Shown here piece by piece: positions 36,517 through 48,466 of a stretch of 64,000 bases of DNA (its first letter is position 1; each line of letters starts with the position of its first letter). Both the position numbers and the translations under genes were made by a program. The DNA is from Hyaloscypha bicolor E (Eukaryota; Ascomycota; Leotiomycetes; Helotiales; Hyaloscyphaceae). The notes beneath the pieces are model-generated. The model saw only the letters and a list, made by a program, of their open reading frames with translations, did not search any database and was not told the DNA's origin. The stretch is taken from positions 992,001 to 1,056,000 of the forward strand of contig NW_020194638.1 of NCBI RefSeq assembly GCF_002865645.1, in the 5' to 3' direction.

Positions 36517-39500
36517 ATGTCTAAGCAGGAGAAGCGTTCCAGAGGGAAGCGTCCACGGTACGAGGCCACATCTTCACGTGAACCACCCCAAGTCCGGGGC
36601 TTCCCCCCTATCAATTACCAATCTCAATCGAGTCCAACGTTCGCAGGCAACGCGGAGCAATCCCAGCAACCTCAGAGGTCCGCCTTCCACGGCCAGGCGC
36701 AAGATTCTCCCCGAGCTCAGCAGCAACTTTCTATTTCAACACAAGCACCGCCAGGAAAGGTTGCGATTCCAGCTCTGAAGACCCCACAATCTGCAGACCC
36801 GCAGAAAATCTTCAAGAAAGGGAGAACACCACACGCCTGTGATTACTGTCGAAAAGCAAAGGCAGGCTGTACAGGGGAGCAGCCATGTTCCAGATGCCGC
36901 GGTGCTGGGGTAGATTGCGTTTACGGAGATGGAAAGCGCGTCAGGGACCGAAAGTCGGGTCAACATTCGTCTTCAAAATCAAGAAGCTGACGAATGACAG
37001 GCAAATGTCAAAACTGAGTAAGGAGACTGATGTCCTATACCAGCACAACACCGAAGTTACGGAAGCATTACGGCGCATCCGTCTCGATACCCATCTGTCT
37101 ACAGATGACATGAGAGCGGCAATAGATGAAGTTCTAGCAATGGTCAGTGCCTAAGTCAATCCCAAGTCCCATCCTAAAAATTCCCAGACACCGAATCCTA
37201 TGAGTCTAGACCAGAAAGAGGCCCGTCTTCCGACATCTAAGCAAGCTTCGATGGAGACAGAAGAACAAGACAGTGACGAGTCCTTTGCCGACGCAGAAGT
37301 TGGATCTACTGGCTCCTTGGATGTTATCAACGTAGATATCGATCAAGACGACAATCGAGCGACAGGGCATATTGGCAAGGCATCTTCAGTGGCATGGGCA
37401 AAGAGAACCGCTGAAGAATGTAGCCAAACCAGCCATCAAGAAACCACTCTTGGAAGGCATGACACGGGTTTCACTCTAGCATCATATCACACCGAAGATG
37501 CAGACGTGGAATACGTTGACACCAGCAACATCGATCCTTACGAATGGCCTGAAACAAAGGATGCCGAGAGGCTAATTCAGTCCTATTTCGATCACGTCCA
37601 TAACACCTTGCCTATACTAGACAAAGCAGTCTTCATGTCTAAGTATCACCAGTTCACCAAGGGCTCGGATAATTTAGGGATTGAGGATTCTATCTGGCTT
37701 GCGATGGCCAATACTGTCTTCGCTATCAGTTCTGTTTACTTTGATCTTACAAAAGATCCAGACCGAGGGAGTCATCAAGATCATCTGATCTACTGCGCAA
37801 GAGCGAAAACGTTGTTTCTCGATCAGGGGTTGCTCTATCAAGATGCACGAATATCTACTACCTCTGCACTGGGTTTACTATGTCTCTATTTCATCACCAC
37901 TTGCAGGTTAAATAGGTGGGTTGACTCTTATATCAACAACAATGGCTAATTTGTAACAGGGCTTGGACATTTTGTGGTCTTGCGATCAGATACGGCTTAA
38001 CTCTTGGCTTACATGTCCGAAGTGAAGCACAAGACCTCTCCGATGTAGAAAAAGAACACCGAGTTCGACTTTGGTGGTCTCTATACTCATTAGAATGCTC
38101 CTTGAATGAGCTCACAGGACGCCCAAGCTGCATATCAGATCGCGATATCAGCACTCCATTACCCCTCAACATAGACGAGGACGACTTCCAACCCGGCCAA
38201 TCCCTCTACGAAAAGCCAAAACAAGGTCAACAATCTGGATCATCTAGCCGACGAACCTCAAAAAGCCCCAAAGGTAAGAGCACGCACTTGCTGGGTTTAC
38301 AATATGCTAATCTTCCAGCCCGTCCTTCCGCAACCTACCAAATGCCAACCGGCGTCTCCCAACCTCTAGCCTACACCTTCCCCATCTTCCCCCTGCCGTT
38401 GACGCCGTCAACCTACTTCATCTACCGCATCCAACTCGGCATCCTTTCGCACGAAATCGTAACCCAACTCTACTGCGCCGCCACCATCAAAGAACGCTGG
38501 ACCGACGTCCAAGAAACAATCCGCCGCATCGATCGGCGTCTCCTAACCTGGCGCGACAAACTAACCACTGACTTCGACATCACCTTCGAAGATACCTGGA
38601 CGGCCCCGGATTGGGACGACCCTAGCATCTTAAGTCGCATGGGGCTAGCGATGCAATTCTTCTCTAGCAGAATGATCCTCTTCCGCCCTTGTCTTTGCCG
38701 TTTCGAAGGCAGGATGAAAAACCAATCCGAGAACTCAATAGATTTCAATCAAGAAGCAGTCGAAACTTGTATCCGCTCAGCACGCAAAATGATCTCCCTA
38801 CTCTCCTGGTCCGCGTCCAGCCCACAGAAACTGTACGCTATTACACCGTGGTGGAACACGTTACACTACATCTGCGAAGCCTTATCAGTGTTAATGTTGG
38901 AGATGGCGTTCAAAGTCACGCACGTCCCGAACGAAGCAGCATATATCCTCGACGACGCTAAAAAGGGGATAAATTGGCTAGCAATGATGGCGGAGCAATC
39001 TGTATCCGCTCGAAAAGCGTGGGAGATCTTCGATTCCCTGATCCGACTCGTGGCACCAATGATAAGGTGGAGTGTGTTCGACATGCCGACCCAAGCCCCC
39101 GTCCCACCAGGTTACAACTGGCGACGCTTCAACGCCGCCCTTTCTCCCCCCAGCCAACCACTTTCGCTTCCTCCTGCTCCTTCTTCTCACCAAGCTCAGT
39201 CCCACCAACAAACGCAAACTCAACAACAACAACAACAACAAACTCAAACACAGCACCAGTCAAACTTCTCCAACTACGAAACATCCCAACCCCAACCACC
39301 AATGGCCTGGCAACCGTCCCCTCAACCCCAAAACTATAGCTTCCCGGACTACAACCAGAGCTCCGAAGCTGCGAACCCTTTAGATCAAGACACCGCCATT
39401 TCGAGATTTAGTAAGATCGGGCAGGTTCATGGACATTACGATGATCCGTGGCAGCACTTTTTCTTCCCTGACAGCCAGGGAGGTGAAGGGATGTTGATGG

Positions 39501-39703
39501 GGGGACAGGAGGGGGAGGGAGATGTCATGGAAGGGCAGATGGGACATGGTGCTGGGAGGGTATTCGGCGGGTATGGTGGAGGACCGTATCTGGGAAGTGA
39601 GGGATTTGATGCTAATGCACAGTTTGATGGAGGCGGAGGCGGAGGTGGAGAGGGGAGTAGTGGGGGGAGTGGAGGGAGTGGTAATGTTCGAAGTTACATC
39701 TGA
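36517..39703 (+). CDS. Zn2Cys6 transcription factor with fungal MHR domain
   Basis: Nuclear DNA-binding regulator; target genes unknown. Proposed exons 36517-36953, 37001-37142, 37188-37906, 37960-38273 and 38319-39703 give 998 residues; phases agree and each intron is 45-53 nt with GT-AG ends. The zinc cluster has Cys at residues 108, 111, 118, 124, 127 and 134 (CX2CX6CX5CX2CX6C), followed by a basic linker RVRDRK and a short coiled coil. The MHR-type domain is marked by AWTFCGLAIRYGLTLGLH, VEKEHRVRLWWSLYSLE and GRPSCISDRDI, spread over the exon 3-4 and 4-5 junctions. The C-terminal 190 residues are low-complexity, with a Gln/Thr run and then Gly-rich sequence. The fourth intron is 45 nt and has no in-frame stop. 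The start is the first in-frame ATG. Confidence 0.9.
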
Positions 39704-40105
39704 TTTTGATTGGGATAGCTAGAAGTTTGATGTCTGTTAACTGTATCTTTCGTTTCAGACGCAAGGGGCCTTGTTGCGTATGGAAGGGGAAGATACAGGA
39801 TTCACAGCAGGTTCATGGATAGCGAGATCAACGACAGCATCGATATTAGCGATTTGCAAATGGGGGTGTTAGAAGATAGGATTATTTTTATTTACGAATT
39901 GGGACGGAATGGAAGAGGAGGCTGAGTGTGTCTAAAAGCTAGCGCCATCTGCACTTCCGCTTTCAAAGTGGAAACATGCTTCTTGTAATATTCGATTTGA
40001 TTCGATATCAACAGAGCTCAATGTGCTTCCCTCTAACCACTTCATGCTCAAGTCTAATACTCATACTCATACACACTTCACCTCTCCCTTCCTCCTCAAA
40101 CCACG

Positions 40106-41600
40106 CTACCACTTATCCCACTCATCATCCTTCTTCCCCGCCATCGGCCCACCCATCCCTCCCCCCGTATTCTTCTTAATAGCGCTCGTCCCCACCGCGC
40201 TCGGCCTCCCCCCTCCCATCCCCTGCTGTCTCGCGGCTCCGGCCTCCGCAAAGCTGTCCCAAAAATCCTTCTTGCTCTCATCGATCGGCACATCTCTATA
40301 GGCGCCACCACCCCCCGATCCAGATGAATTCGACGCCGTGCCTTCGACGAACCGGTTAAAGCCGTCTGCTGCGCTCTTCGCACCTGTTTGCGCGCCGCGA
40401 GCGACGCTCGCGGCTGTGAGGCGGGCTTGGGCTGCGAGGTCTGTTTCTGCTAACTGGGAGGGCGTCAGCCCCTTCTCTTCTACGTTTTAAGCAGGAATGG
40501 TGGAAGGGGGAGGGGCAGCGTGAATGAGTAAGGTGGGGAGGGAATGGAAAAGGGAGGGGAAGCAGCATACCTTAGTAGCAGTAGGCTGCACCCAGCCCTC
40601 ATTAACCTGCTTCGCCGTCTTGCCCACGGTATTCGTAAACCATCCAAACCCCTTGCTCAACGCAGCCACCGGATCCTTCTGCAGATCATCGAAGCCCGGT
40701 AACGCAGCATCCCGCTTCGGCGCTTCCGCTGGCTGGCTTCCAAAACCGGCGTATTTTCCGCCTTGAGAAGGAGGTAGGTCGTCTGGACGGCTCGCGTTCG
40801 CGGCGCCCAGGCCGGCGAAGTATTTGTCGTCGACTTTGGCTTTGGAGCCTGGTGGGAGGGAAGCGGAGGCAGAGGGGGTGGAGGTGCTCGCTTGACGAGT
40901 GGAGATGGGGGTTTGGGAACGGGGCGTTTGGGAGCGGGAGGTGGTTGAGGATGGCGGTGGTTTGCTGCCCGGTACGTATTCTCTTCCTTCGACTTTGGCG
41001 GTTAGACGCTCTTTGTATTCTTCGCCTACCTCGCCGGAGTAGCGTTCTGCGATTGTTGCGTCGTCCCAGCTGTGCAGGTCCACTGTCAACAACTCTCTTC
41101 TCGATCTTCCCCAGTCCCATTTGTCACTCCTCCCCACCCAATTTCTTCAGTTCCTTCAAATATGAAATAGAAAGTAAAACAAAAGCTTACGTTATCCCAG
41201 CCATCTGATTCCCCTCCGCCTCCCCAAAAAAGCCCTTCCAAACACTATTCCCCCCCTCCTTCATCCGCTGAATCTCAACAGCCTTAAACGCATCCATCGT
41301 GATACTCCGCACAAAACTGATATGCACACCCAATCCCCTATGTACCCCCGCACAACTGAGGCATATAAAGATCCCGAATTTCGGGGACGCCCATTGCGGA
41401 GAGGGGGCCCCGCAGTCGCAGCACCGGTCGTTTTGGTTGGTTTTTTGGATCTCGAGGAGCTGTGGGGGAGGTTAACTTCCCGTCATCTATTTCTTTGTAT
41501 GGTTTATGGGGGTTGGCAGAGCGAAATTGGGGAGAGGAAGGGGGAAAGGTACCTTTGATCGAGTCTCCGGATCCACCTCCCACATCGCCTTGCTGGCCAT
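40106..41600 (-). CDS. GCS1: ADP-ribosylation factor GTPase-activating protein (Gcs1/ArfGAP1 type)
   Basis: Stimulates GTP hydrolysis by Arf1 in Golgi-ER and endosomal vesicle traffic. Exons on the minus strand: 41600-41553, 41459-41191, 41069-40571 and 40453-40106, giving 387 residues with consistent phases (introns 93, 121 and 117 nt). The ArfGAP domain lies at about residues 5-125: zinc ligands Cys29, Cys32, Cys49 and Cys52 (CX2CX16CX2C), arginine finger in [10 protein letters not shown] at Arg57, then [14 protein letters not shown] segment around [19 protein letters not shown] resembles the curvature-sensing amphipathic helix of the family. The extreme C-terminus DDEWDKW is typical of fungal Gcs1. 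It is slightly longer than the yeast protein. The middle is Ser/Thr/Pro-rich linker. Confidence 0.93.
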
Positions 41601-42418
41601 CTTGCCTCACTCCTTGTGCGAATACGCGCACAAAGTCTTTACTTCAATGTCTTCCCTCCGATCGCATTGGCATCCACAAGGAAGGTACCGTATCTCGACG
41701 TTGTAAGAGAGAAGTGTCGTTATGAAATGTTTGGCGGGTAACTTGGCGGCTGCTCGATATTTACGGGTAGTGACAAAGGGGTGTGGGTTTCAGCCGAGCG
41801 CAACGGCCCAATGACGATGCAGTAGCATGGGGTCCATGTGCAAGGCTGCGTTCCTCTATTCGAGGTCACACGACTACTATTTGCATTCCTGAAGAATTCT
41901 ATGTATGGATACCGAGTCGAACGGGCAGATTCAAGCATTTCTCTGGCAGTGGTCTCATTTTATGGTCGAAGTGAAACTTAGAAACACACCTCAGATGCCA
42001 ACTCAATTATCAATGCACCATGGTATCACTGGATAGCTTTTCCATTCCTTCCCTTCCCGAGAGCACGTCAGCAGAGAAATCTAGTGTACAGCCCTGAGAA
42101 GAATGAGAAAGAAATGGTAATAAGACATTGTTTTTGAAGAGTCATCGAGAACTATGAACTCCACGCAAGAAGGAAAGTCAAGTTGTCGAGAAGAAGTGAG
42201 CCTCGAGACCACAATTCTAAAAAGACGCCAGCAACGATCCACCCACGATGGTGCACACATGTTCCACCATAAAAAGGAAAGTCATAGAAGTCGGATTGGA
42301 CCAGCTTCCTCCCGCAGTGCCTCCACAAGGCGCCGAGCAACGGTCCAAAAGCAAATAAAGCAATGCTCCTTGTCGGCGAATGTAGCACCTCCATCGTACA
42401 ATGTAATACACAGACTGC
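41601..42418. other. Intergenic, no gene seen
   Basis: About 820 bp between the ArfGAP start and the stop of the RRM protein, both on the minus strand. It must contain the ArfGAP promoter and the RRM gene's 3' untranslated region. Short overlapping frames are present, but none has a domain or supporting splice structure. Confidence 0.55.
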
Positions 42419-43784
42419 TTAGACGGCGACAGTCTCAGTGGTACCGTTGGTAGCCTCAGTACCCTCAGCAGCAGGGGCGTTGGCATCCTCATCGGTCTTG
42501 TCGGGGCTGTCAATAGCGACCTTGACAGCGATCTCACGGCCCTCGATCTCCTTTCCATTCATCTCAGCGACGGCCTTTTGTTGTTGCTCCTCAGAGGCAA
42601 GGGTAACGAAACCGAAGCCACGGCCCTTGCGGGGTTCGTTGCGAGCCTGGAGCTTCTTAACCATGAAACGAGGGATAGGGCGAAGGGCGATCTTGGCAGA
42701 GGATGGCTCATAAGCAGCAAAGAGTTCCTTGAGCTGTAAAATGGATTAGCAGTGAAAGAGTATGAGAGTCTTGGAAGCCGCACCTTCTCCTCAGAGAGAT
42801 CATACGGAAGGTTTGCAACCATGACCTTGTTCTTGGATGGAATGCCATCGGCAGGGGGACCACGCTCACGTCGCTCACGTGGAACACGGTTGGCTGCAGG
42901 CTTTGCCTCCTTGTCCTTGGTCTCGGTAGCGGTTTGGTTGGTGGTTTCGGTCAAGGGGAGGGCCTCCGAAGTCGGGACCTCTGCACCCTCCTCACCGCGG
43001 GACTATTGACAGATTAGAATTCAGCTGTGTTGTTCAGGGCTTCGCAGACTTACACCACGAGCGGCACGGCCACCTCGTCCTCCACGACCACGTCCTCGGC
43101 CACGTCCACGGCCCGATGGTCTACGACGACCGCCTTCGCCTCCAGAAACACCCTCACCTCCGCTTGTAGCACCTTCACCCTTCTCGCCAGCTGGCTCAGG
43201 CTTGCGCGCAAGCTGAACAGAAACCTTGCGATCAAGAATCTCCTTACCGGAGAGTTCAGCAATGGCACGCTCAGCCTCGCTTGGAGTGGAGAGATCGACG
43301 AAGGCATATCCAACAGGGCGGTCGGTGCGTGGGTTCTTTGGGATAGAGGTGGATTCACTGTGGGAGGTTTTGTTAACAGCTGATCCGAGATCGAAATTTC
43401 CAAAAGCAGGTTTTGAATTCCGCTGTGACTCCAGCCCAGGGCTGTTCAAAAGTTGAAGAATTGGAAGTTGCCACTGTGGCTCCTTCCATTTCTGGAAAGG
43501 AGTCACGATTGAACCCATCAAGGTGCCAACCCAAAGTGCCAGGAAATGAAAAGGTGAGATGCTTACACGAGGTATCCCTTGAAGAAAGTGGTCAACTCCC
43601 CCTCGGTCGTCGCGTACGCGAGGTTTCCGATGTAGAGTCTGCGACCCTCAGCAGCGCTGGCCAGAACGGCGTCATTCTTGTCAGCGGTGGCAGAGTCGGC
43701 AGCCTTGTCGGAAATGGTAGTGTTGCCAAGAGCGGCAGTAACGTCGTTGATGGCATCAGAAACTTTCTCCACGACGGTAGACAT
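42419..43784 (-). CDS. RNA-binding protein, RRM-RGG-RRM (Sbp1-like)
   Basis: Likely binds mRNA in the cytoplasm or nucleus. Exons on the minus strand: 43784-43567, 43357-43054, 43002-42784 and 42733-42419, giving 351 residues; introns are 209, 51 and 50 nt, and the first is long for this window. RRM1 has RNP2 LYIGNLAYA (residues 50-58) and RNP1 RPVGYAFVDL (86-95). An Arg/Gly-rich stretch covers about 150-174. RRM2 has RNP2 VMVANLPYDL (234-243) and RNP1 KGRGFGFVTL (283-292). The same order occurs in yeast Sbp1, a translational repressor that acts through its RGG box, hence the comparison. I cannot exclude another two-RRM family. The gene is divergent from TAH18, with which it shares a 989-bp upstream region. 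Confidence 0.88.
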
Positions 43785-44773
43785 GGTGATGTGCGGTGGT
43801 GGTTGTTTACTGAGAACTTGAGTGTGGATAGGAGATTGTCGACGTTCGCTGAGTGTGTTGACTCTTGAACAAATGGGGGAGTTGCGTAAGGGTAGCTTGG
43901 TGCCCTAGGTGACTTGTTTGGGTTGATTGGGGGTGGTGTTTGATGAACTTGATCTGATCTTGTGGTTGTGTGAAGTCGGGGAAGGAAAAGGGAGGGAGGT
44001 CGCGCATTTGCGAAATATAAAATTCCACAGCCGCGACCCTGGTAAGCGAGATGGCCGCGCTTACCTGAAATGGACGGCGTGGCCCGGCCAGTGGGCAGGC
44101 AGAATGGGCAGCCGCATTTTTGCTATTTACTTCTGGGGAAAAGGGGAGTGCGAAAGGGTGATGTTTAGTATATATTAGCAAGACAACGATTGGTTGAAGC
44201 CAATGGCTTCCTTTTATGAAATTAAATTGTCTAATCGTTGAGATATTTGCCAAGGGAAACACTGTAAATTCCGCCCCCAAATCTCCCCCTACCCCCGCGC
44301 CCCCAAAGCCAGTGTGTCGTCTCGCCCAGCGTTTGCTCCTGCCTGCCTCCTGGCTTGCCCTGCAGAGCCGCCGCCCATGCAATCCCAACTTGCATTGGAT
44401 GGGAAGCGCTAGGCAGCGGAACAGCAGCTTGTTCGCCTTGTTCCGGCTGGCCGCTGCACGTCAGAGCCTTCTGGAATCAGTGAAGAAAGGAGTCACTCGC
44501 CGCGAGGCTGTGGCCCCTGGGCTGGCCTTGTGATGATTTCAGGGGCCAATACCGTGGTCGTCGATCATAGCATACACACCGGGGCCCGGGTTCTGGGTTG
44601 CAAACTTCAATCAATCATAGCCAATTGTTTTCGTAAAGAAATGTTTCCGCAGGACTGTCCTCGGAGATTTGCAGACCTGTTGTTCATGCTGGTCCCGTGA
44701 CCTGGAAAAGATGCTATCAAATCCGTCTTCCTTGCCACCAAATATCCCACTCTCCCATCTCAGGCTGCACATT
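43785..44773. promoter_or_regulatory. Shared divergent promoter region between the RRM protein and TAH18
   Basis: 989 bp separate the two start codons, which point away from each other, so both promoters lie here. No open frame has recognisable content. I see no specific factor-binding site that I would defend. Confidence 0.5.
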
Positions 44774-47031
44774 ATGACAGATTCCCCCAAAGGCCAGCGA
44801 CATGATAGAAATGCCCTCATCCTATATGGCTCAGAGACTGGCAACAGTCAAGATGCGGCCGAGGAGCTGGGCCGCGTTACAGAGCGCTTGCATTTCGTGA
44901 CCAGGGTCAGCGAGATGGATCTCGTCGAAATTGTAGGTCATCTCATCTCCCTAACCCAGGATCGTTCATGGCTTATATAGTCAGAATACACTCCTAAAAC
45001 ACACAGTCGTCGTATTCGTAATTTCGACTACGGGGCAAGGGGAGTTCCCAAAGAATGCGCAGAAATTCTGGAAGAGTCTTCTGAGGAAGCGTTTGCCTCC
45101 TGGGTGCCTCAATCACGTGTCTTTCACCACATTCGGTCTTGGTGACAGTTCCTATCCAAAGTACGCATTTTGAAACTCTGCAGGCCTGTTCACTGTAGCT
45201 AATGCAAGTTCAGATACAACTTCTCAGCACGTAAACTGCATAAAAGACTTGAACAATTAGGAGCCAAAGAAATCTATCCTCGTGGTGAGGGAGACGAGCA
45301 GCATCCAGAAGGGTTAGTACTTCAAAGACATCACTCATTTCAATGTGAGGCGGTTTCGACGCTTTAGCCTCAATAGCCGAAACCACACAGGACATTGTTA
45401 ATAATTTTTCTCGCAGAATCGATGGAACTTTCTTATCATGGTCTGTTGACCTTGGGAAGCACCTTCTTTCTTCGTATCCTTTGCCGGAAGGAGTGACTCC
45501 CATCCCTTCTGACGTACTCTTGCCTCCCAAAATTACGCTCGAGATTCTGGAAGAGCTTGTACCATCCAGCACGACTTCAGAAAGCATACAGAAGCTTTCC
45601 AAAATGGGTCTCCACCAACCCCAGGCCTCTGACAACCAAGCACCTGGCGCAGAGCCAAGAGCCTTGATGGTTTACGAACCTCCCGTCGAGCGTGAACCTC
45701 CAACTCCCTGCGAGCAAATCAAAGATCATCTCCCTGGCCTGGACCAGCCTCGCGAATCCAACTTCCCTCCTGAGGATCAGCTCCCGTTCCCCGACCCATC
45801 AGAAGTCGAACTTGTTGGGAACCGCCGTATCACGCCCGATACACACTGGCAAGATGTTCGAGAGCTCACCTTCATCATGTCCGCCGACTTTACCTACGAA
45901 CCTGGCGAAACATGTACGATTTTCCCGAAGAACTTCCCTGAAGACGTCCAGGCCTTGATCGATCTGCAGGGCTGGAATGGCATTGCAGACAAGCCCCTGC
46001 GGGTCCAGCCAGAGTGGCCCAACTACTACCTGGATGAATATCTTGTCCCAATGGCGCCTGGCCTCTACCCACTCCCACGTACGACCTTGAGACAGCTCCT
46101 AACCCACAATCTTGACATCACTGCTATCCCCAAACGGCACTTCTTTGAGCTGCTCGCTCACCACACCAATGACCACACACACAAAGAACGCCTCCTCGAG
46201 TTCTGTAACCCAGCCTTCACCGACGAATTCTATGACTACACCACTCGCCCGCGTCGCAGTATCCTCGAGGTCCTCCAAGATTTCCCCAGCGTCAAGATCC
46301 CCTGGAAATGGGCCACGAACTACTTCCCAGTAATCCGCGGCCGAGCATACAGCATTGCCAGCGCTGGTAAGCTATCAGAATATATGGAAGATCGTCGCTT
46401 CATCCAATTCCAAATTATCGTCGCTCTCGTCAAATACCGCACCGTCCTCAAGAAAGTCCGCCAAGGTCTCTGCTCGCGCTACCTCGCCTCGCTCCCCATA
46501 GGTACTGACCTGCACGTCAAGTTCACCGTCTCCGAGAAGTTCTACGAAAAGGCAAGGTTGTTTCCAAAGAACCCTCTCATCCTCATTGCGCCTGGAACAG
46601 GTCTCGCGCCTTGCAGAGCATTGGTATGGGATCGAGAGCATCTACACCTTGAAAGCAAGAAATCGGTAGGCAAGTCATACCTCTTCTATGGAGGCCGCAA
46701 CAAGGATGCCGACTTCTTCTACTCGAACGAGTGGCAATACCGTGGTCTTCAGGTAGAAGTCTTCACAGCTTTCTCGCGGGACCAGGAGGAGAAGATCTAT
46801 GTCCAGGACATCATTCGGCAGAATGGTAAGCTAATTGAGCACCTGATCCGGACACAGGGTGCGATTATCTATGTTTGTGGCAGCTCGGGCAAGATGCCAA
46901 AGGCGGTCAAGGAGGCGTTGATTGATGTTTGCACGCAACACTGTCCAGAGCCGAAGAAGAGTCGGGAGGAGATGGAGACGGTCTTCGAGCGGCTGTCGAA
47001 ATTGGGAGGTTATATCCAGGAGACGTGGTAG
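44774..47031 (+). CDS. TAH18: NADPH-dependent diflavin oxidoreductase Tah18
   Basis: Passes electrons from NADPH through FAD and FMN to Dre2 for cytosolic Fe-S cluster assembly. Exons 44774-44932, 44985-45160, 45214-45312 and 45417-47031 give 682 residues, slightly longer than yeast Tah18. The flavodoxin domain (about 15-165) shows LYGSETGNSQDAAEELG, STTGQGEFP and GLGDSSYPKYN. The FAD/ferredoxin-reductase part shows RGRAYSIAS (453-460). NADPH-binding segments are APGTGLAPCRA (536-546) and YVCGSSGKMP (630-639). The protein ends in Trp, as these enzymes usually end with an aromatic residue. The start is the in-frame ATG nearest the flavodoxin domain; another ATG 90 nt upstream is less likely. 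Introns are 52, 53 and 104 nt. Confidence 0.95.
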
Positions 47032-47501
47032 ATTGTTGGGAAAGGTACACAACTCTGGGAGATGCTTGGCTTGTGGTGGCAGCGTGGTGGGGGAAGGGCA
47101 ACGGGATACGCATAAACGAAATTATTAGCAGGAGCAAATGCATTGCAGCAATGACATTCTGCGAAATAGTTCAAACCTCCGTTTACCCCTTTTCCACTCT
47201 TTGTCCCCACCATCTACAAACTGATTCACCCCTCTGAAAAAAGAAAAGACAGTCGCCAGAGCTCTTCTATGTTCCCCCACCCTTCTCCAAACTGAAGTGC
47301 CATTCTACTTCCCCACAGATTTCAGACCTAATTGATATATGATCAACACCTCTTACCTCAAATCACGATGAGCTGCTTTCATACCCTTCAACTTTCCTTC
47401 CTCTCACAGCAAGGTAGAAGGATATTGTCGAATTCAGCAAATTATTTACTCCGATATTCAGTCCCTACCTCAGTCCCAATCTTGTTGGTCTCAACTTCAT
47501 T
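47032..47501. other. 3' side of TAH18, no gene seen
   Basis: About 470 bp of moderately pyrimidine-rich sequence between the TAH18 stop and the mariner relic. It presumably holds the 3' untranslated region. Confidence 0.5.
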
Positions 47502-47532
47502 GTAAGAGCATGCGGCATTGCTCGTCGTACAC
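47502..47532 (+). repeat. Left inverted end of the mariner relic
   Basis: Begins GTAAGAGCATGCGGCATTGC; exact reverse complement of 48,436-48,466. Subterminal sequence (CACGTGA... and ...CCACACTTC) is also partly shared with the other end. Confidence 0.95.
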
Positions 47533-48089
47533 CTAAGCGAACACGTGACTACCCATCACTAAAACCCACACTTCACTACTTCTTTTGCCACAAACTACCA
47601 TTTTTCTTCTTTAATTATTATATAATAATAGAAGACTCAGACTCAGACCCAGAAATCTCAAATATCCTCTCTCCGTCCTTTCTTAAGGGTTACTAACTCA
47701 ATAAGAACTAGAGAACTTCCGTTTCTACTATTATTTACTTACTTTACTAGTAAGAGAAAAGCTATAGCCAAATTAGGAAGATTATAAGCCTTACTAGAGA
47801 GAGAGAATTTGGGTTATATATTAGCCGGATAAGAAGTATTACCTATATTATATATAATCTTTATATAGGAATAGTAAAATAAGTATAATAATTTAGGAAA
47901 TAATTAGCTAAAATTAAAAGTTCTTATTTATTTTCTTAATAAAAAAGCCAGGGAAAAAGGGGTTTTATAATATAGCTTACTTAAATTAAATCCTTAATCC
48001 TATTATTTTTTCTTGGTTTAATTTCCTAATAATAAAGTAAAAGAAGAAGTTTTTATTTATAAAAATATAATAAAATTATTTCAAAAGTT

Positions 48090-48340
48090 ATATAAATTAC
48101 ATAAGTTTAATTAGTCTCCCTTTTCTCCTAATTTAAATCTAATTGAGAAGGTCTAGTAATAAATAAAAAATAAGATTATAAAGTTGGAAATTATTTCTAT
48201 TTTAATTAAGAATATAAAGGAGGTCTTATAAAAGCTATAAAGTAAAGTTAATCTAATAGAATAGTAATATTTGACGGAGAGGCTTACTTATAAGCTAGAA
48301 GATGTAATTAATAGCAAGGGTATAACTACTATATAATAAA
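48090..48340 (+). pseudogene. Transposase C-terminal fragment, broken
   Basis: Contains the NLNLIEKV motif described for the element, then a Lys-rich stretch interrupted by TAG and TAA codons. No functional product is possible. Confidence 0.65.
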
Positions 48341-48435
48341 GCCTTAATAAATCTAATACTTTAATTATTTTGGGAATTATATTGAAGTGTGGACTGAAAA
48401 ATCGCGATTTTAGTGGGGTTAGTGGGGTAAATCAC

Positions 48436-48466
48436 GTGTACGACGAGCAATGCCGCATGCTCTTAC
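48436..48466 (-). repeat. Right inverted end of the mariner relic
   Basis: Exact reverse complement of 47,502-47,532. Confidence 0.95.

Larger units (their letters stand above)
47502..48466 (+). mobile_element. Tc1/mariner-type DNA transposon relic with perfect 31-bp inverted ends
   Basis: 965 bp. The terminal 31 bases at 47,502-47,532 and 48,436-48,466 are exact inverted copies and contain unmutated CA and CG pairs. The interior from about 47,600 to 48,360 is AT-rich and stop-ridden. A plus-strand frame at about 48,090-48,180 reads SPFSPNLNLIEKV followed by TAG, which is the SPDLNPIExxW motif around the last acidic residue of Tc1/mariner transposases with one D lost. The element is too short for a full autonomous copy. 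I cannot identify a clean TA target duplication. Confidence 0.72.
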
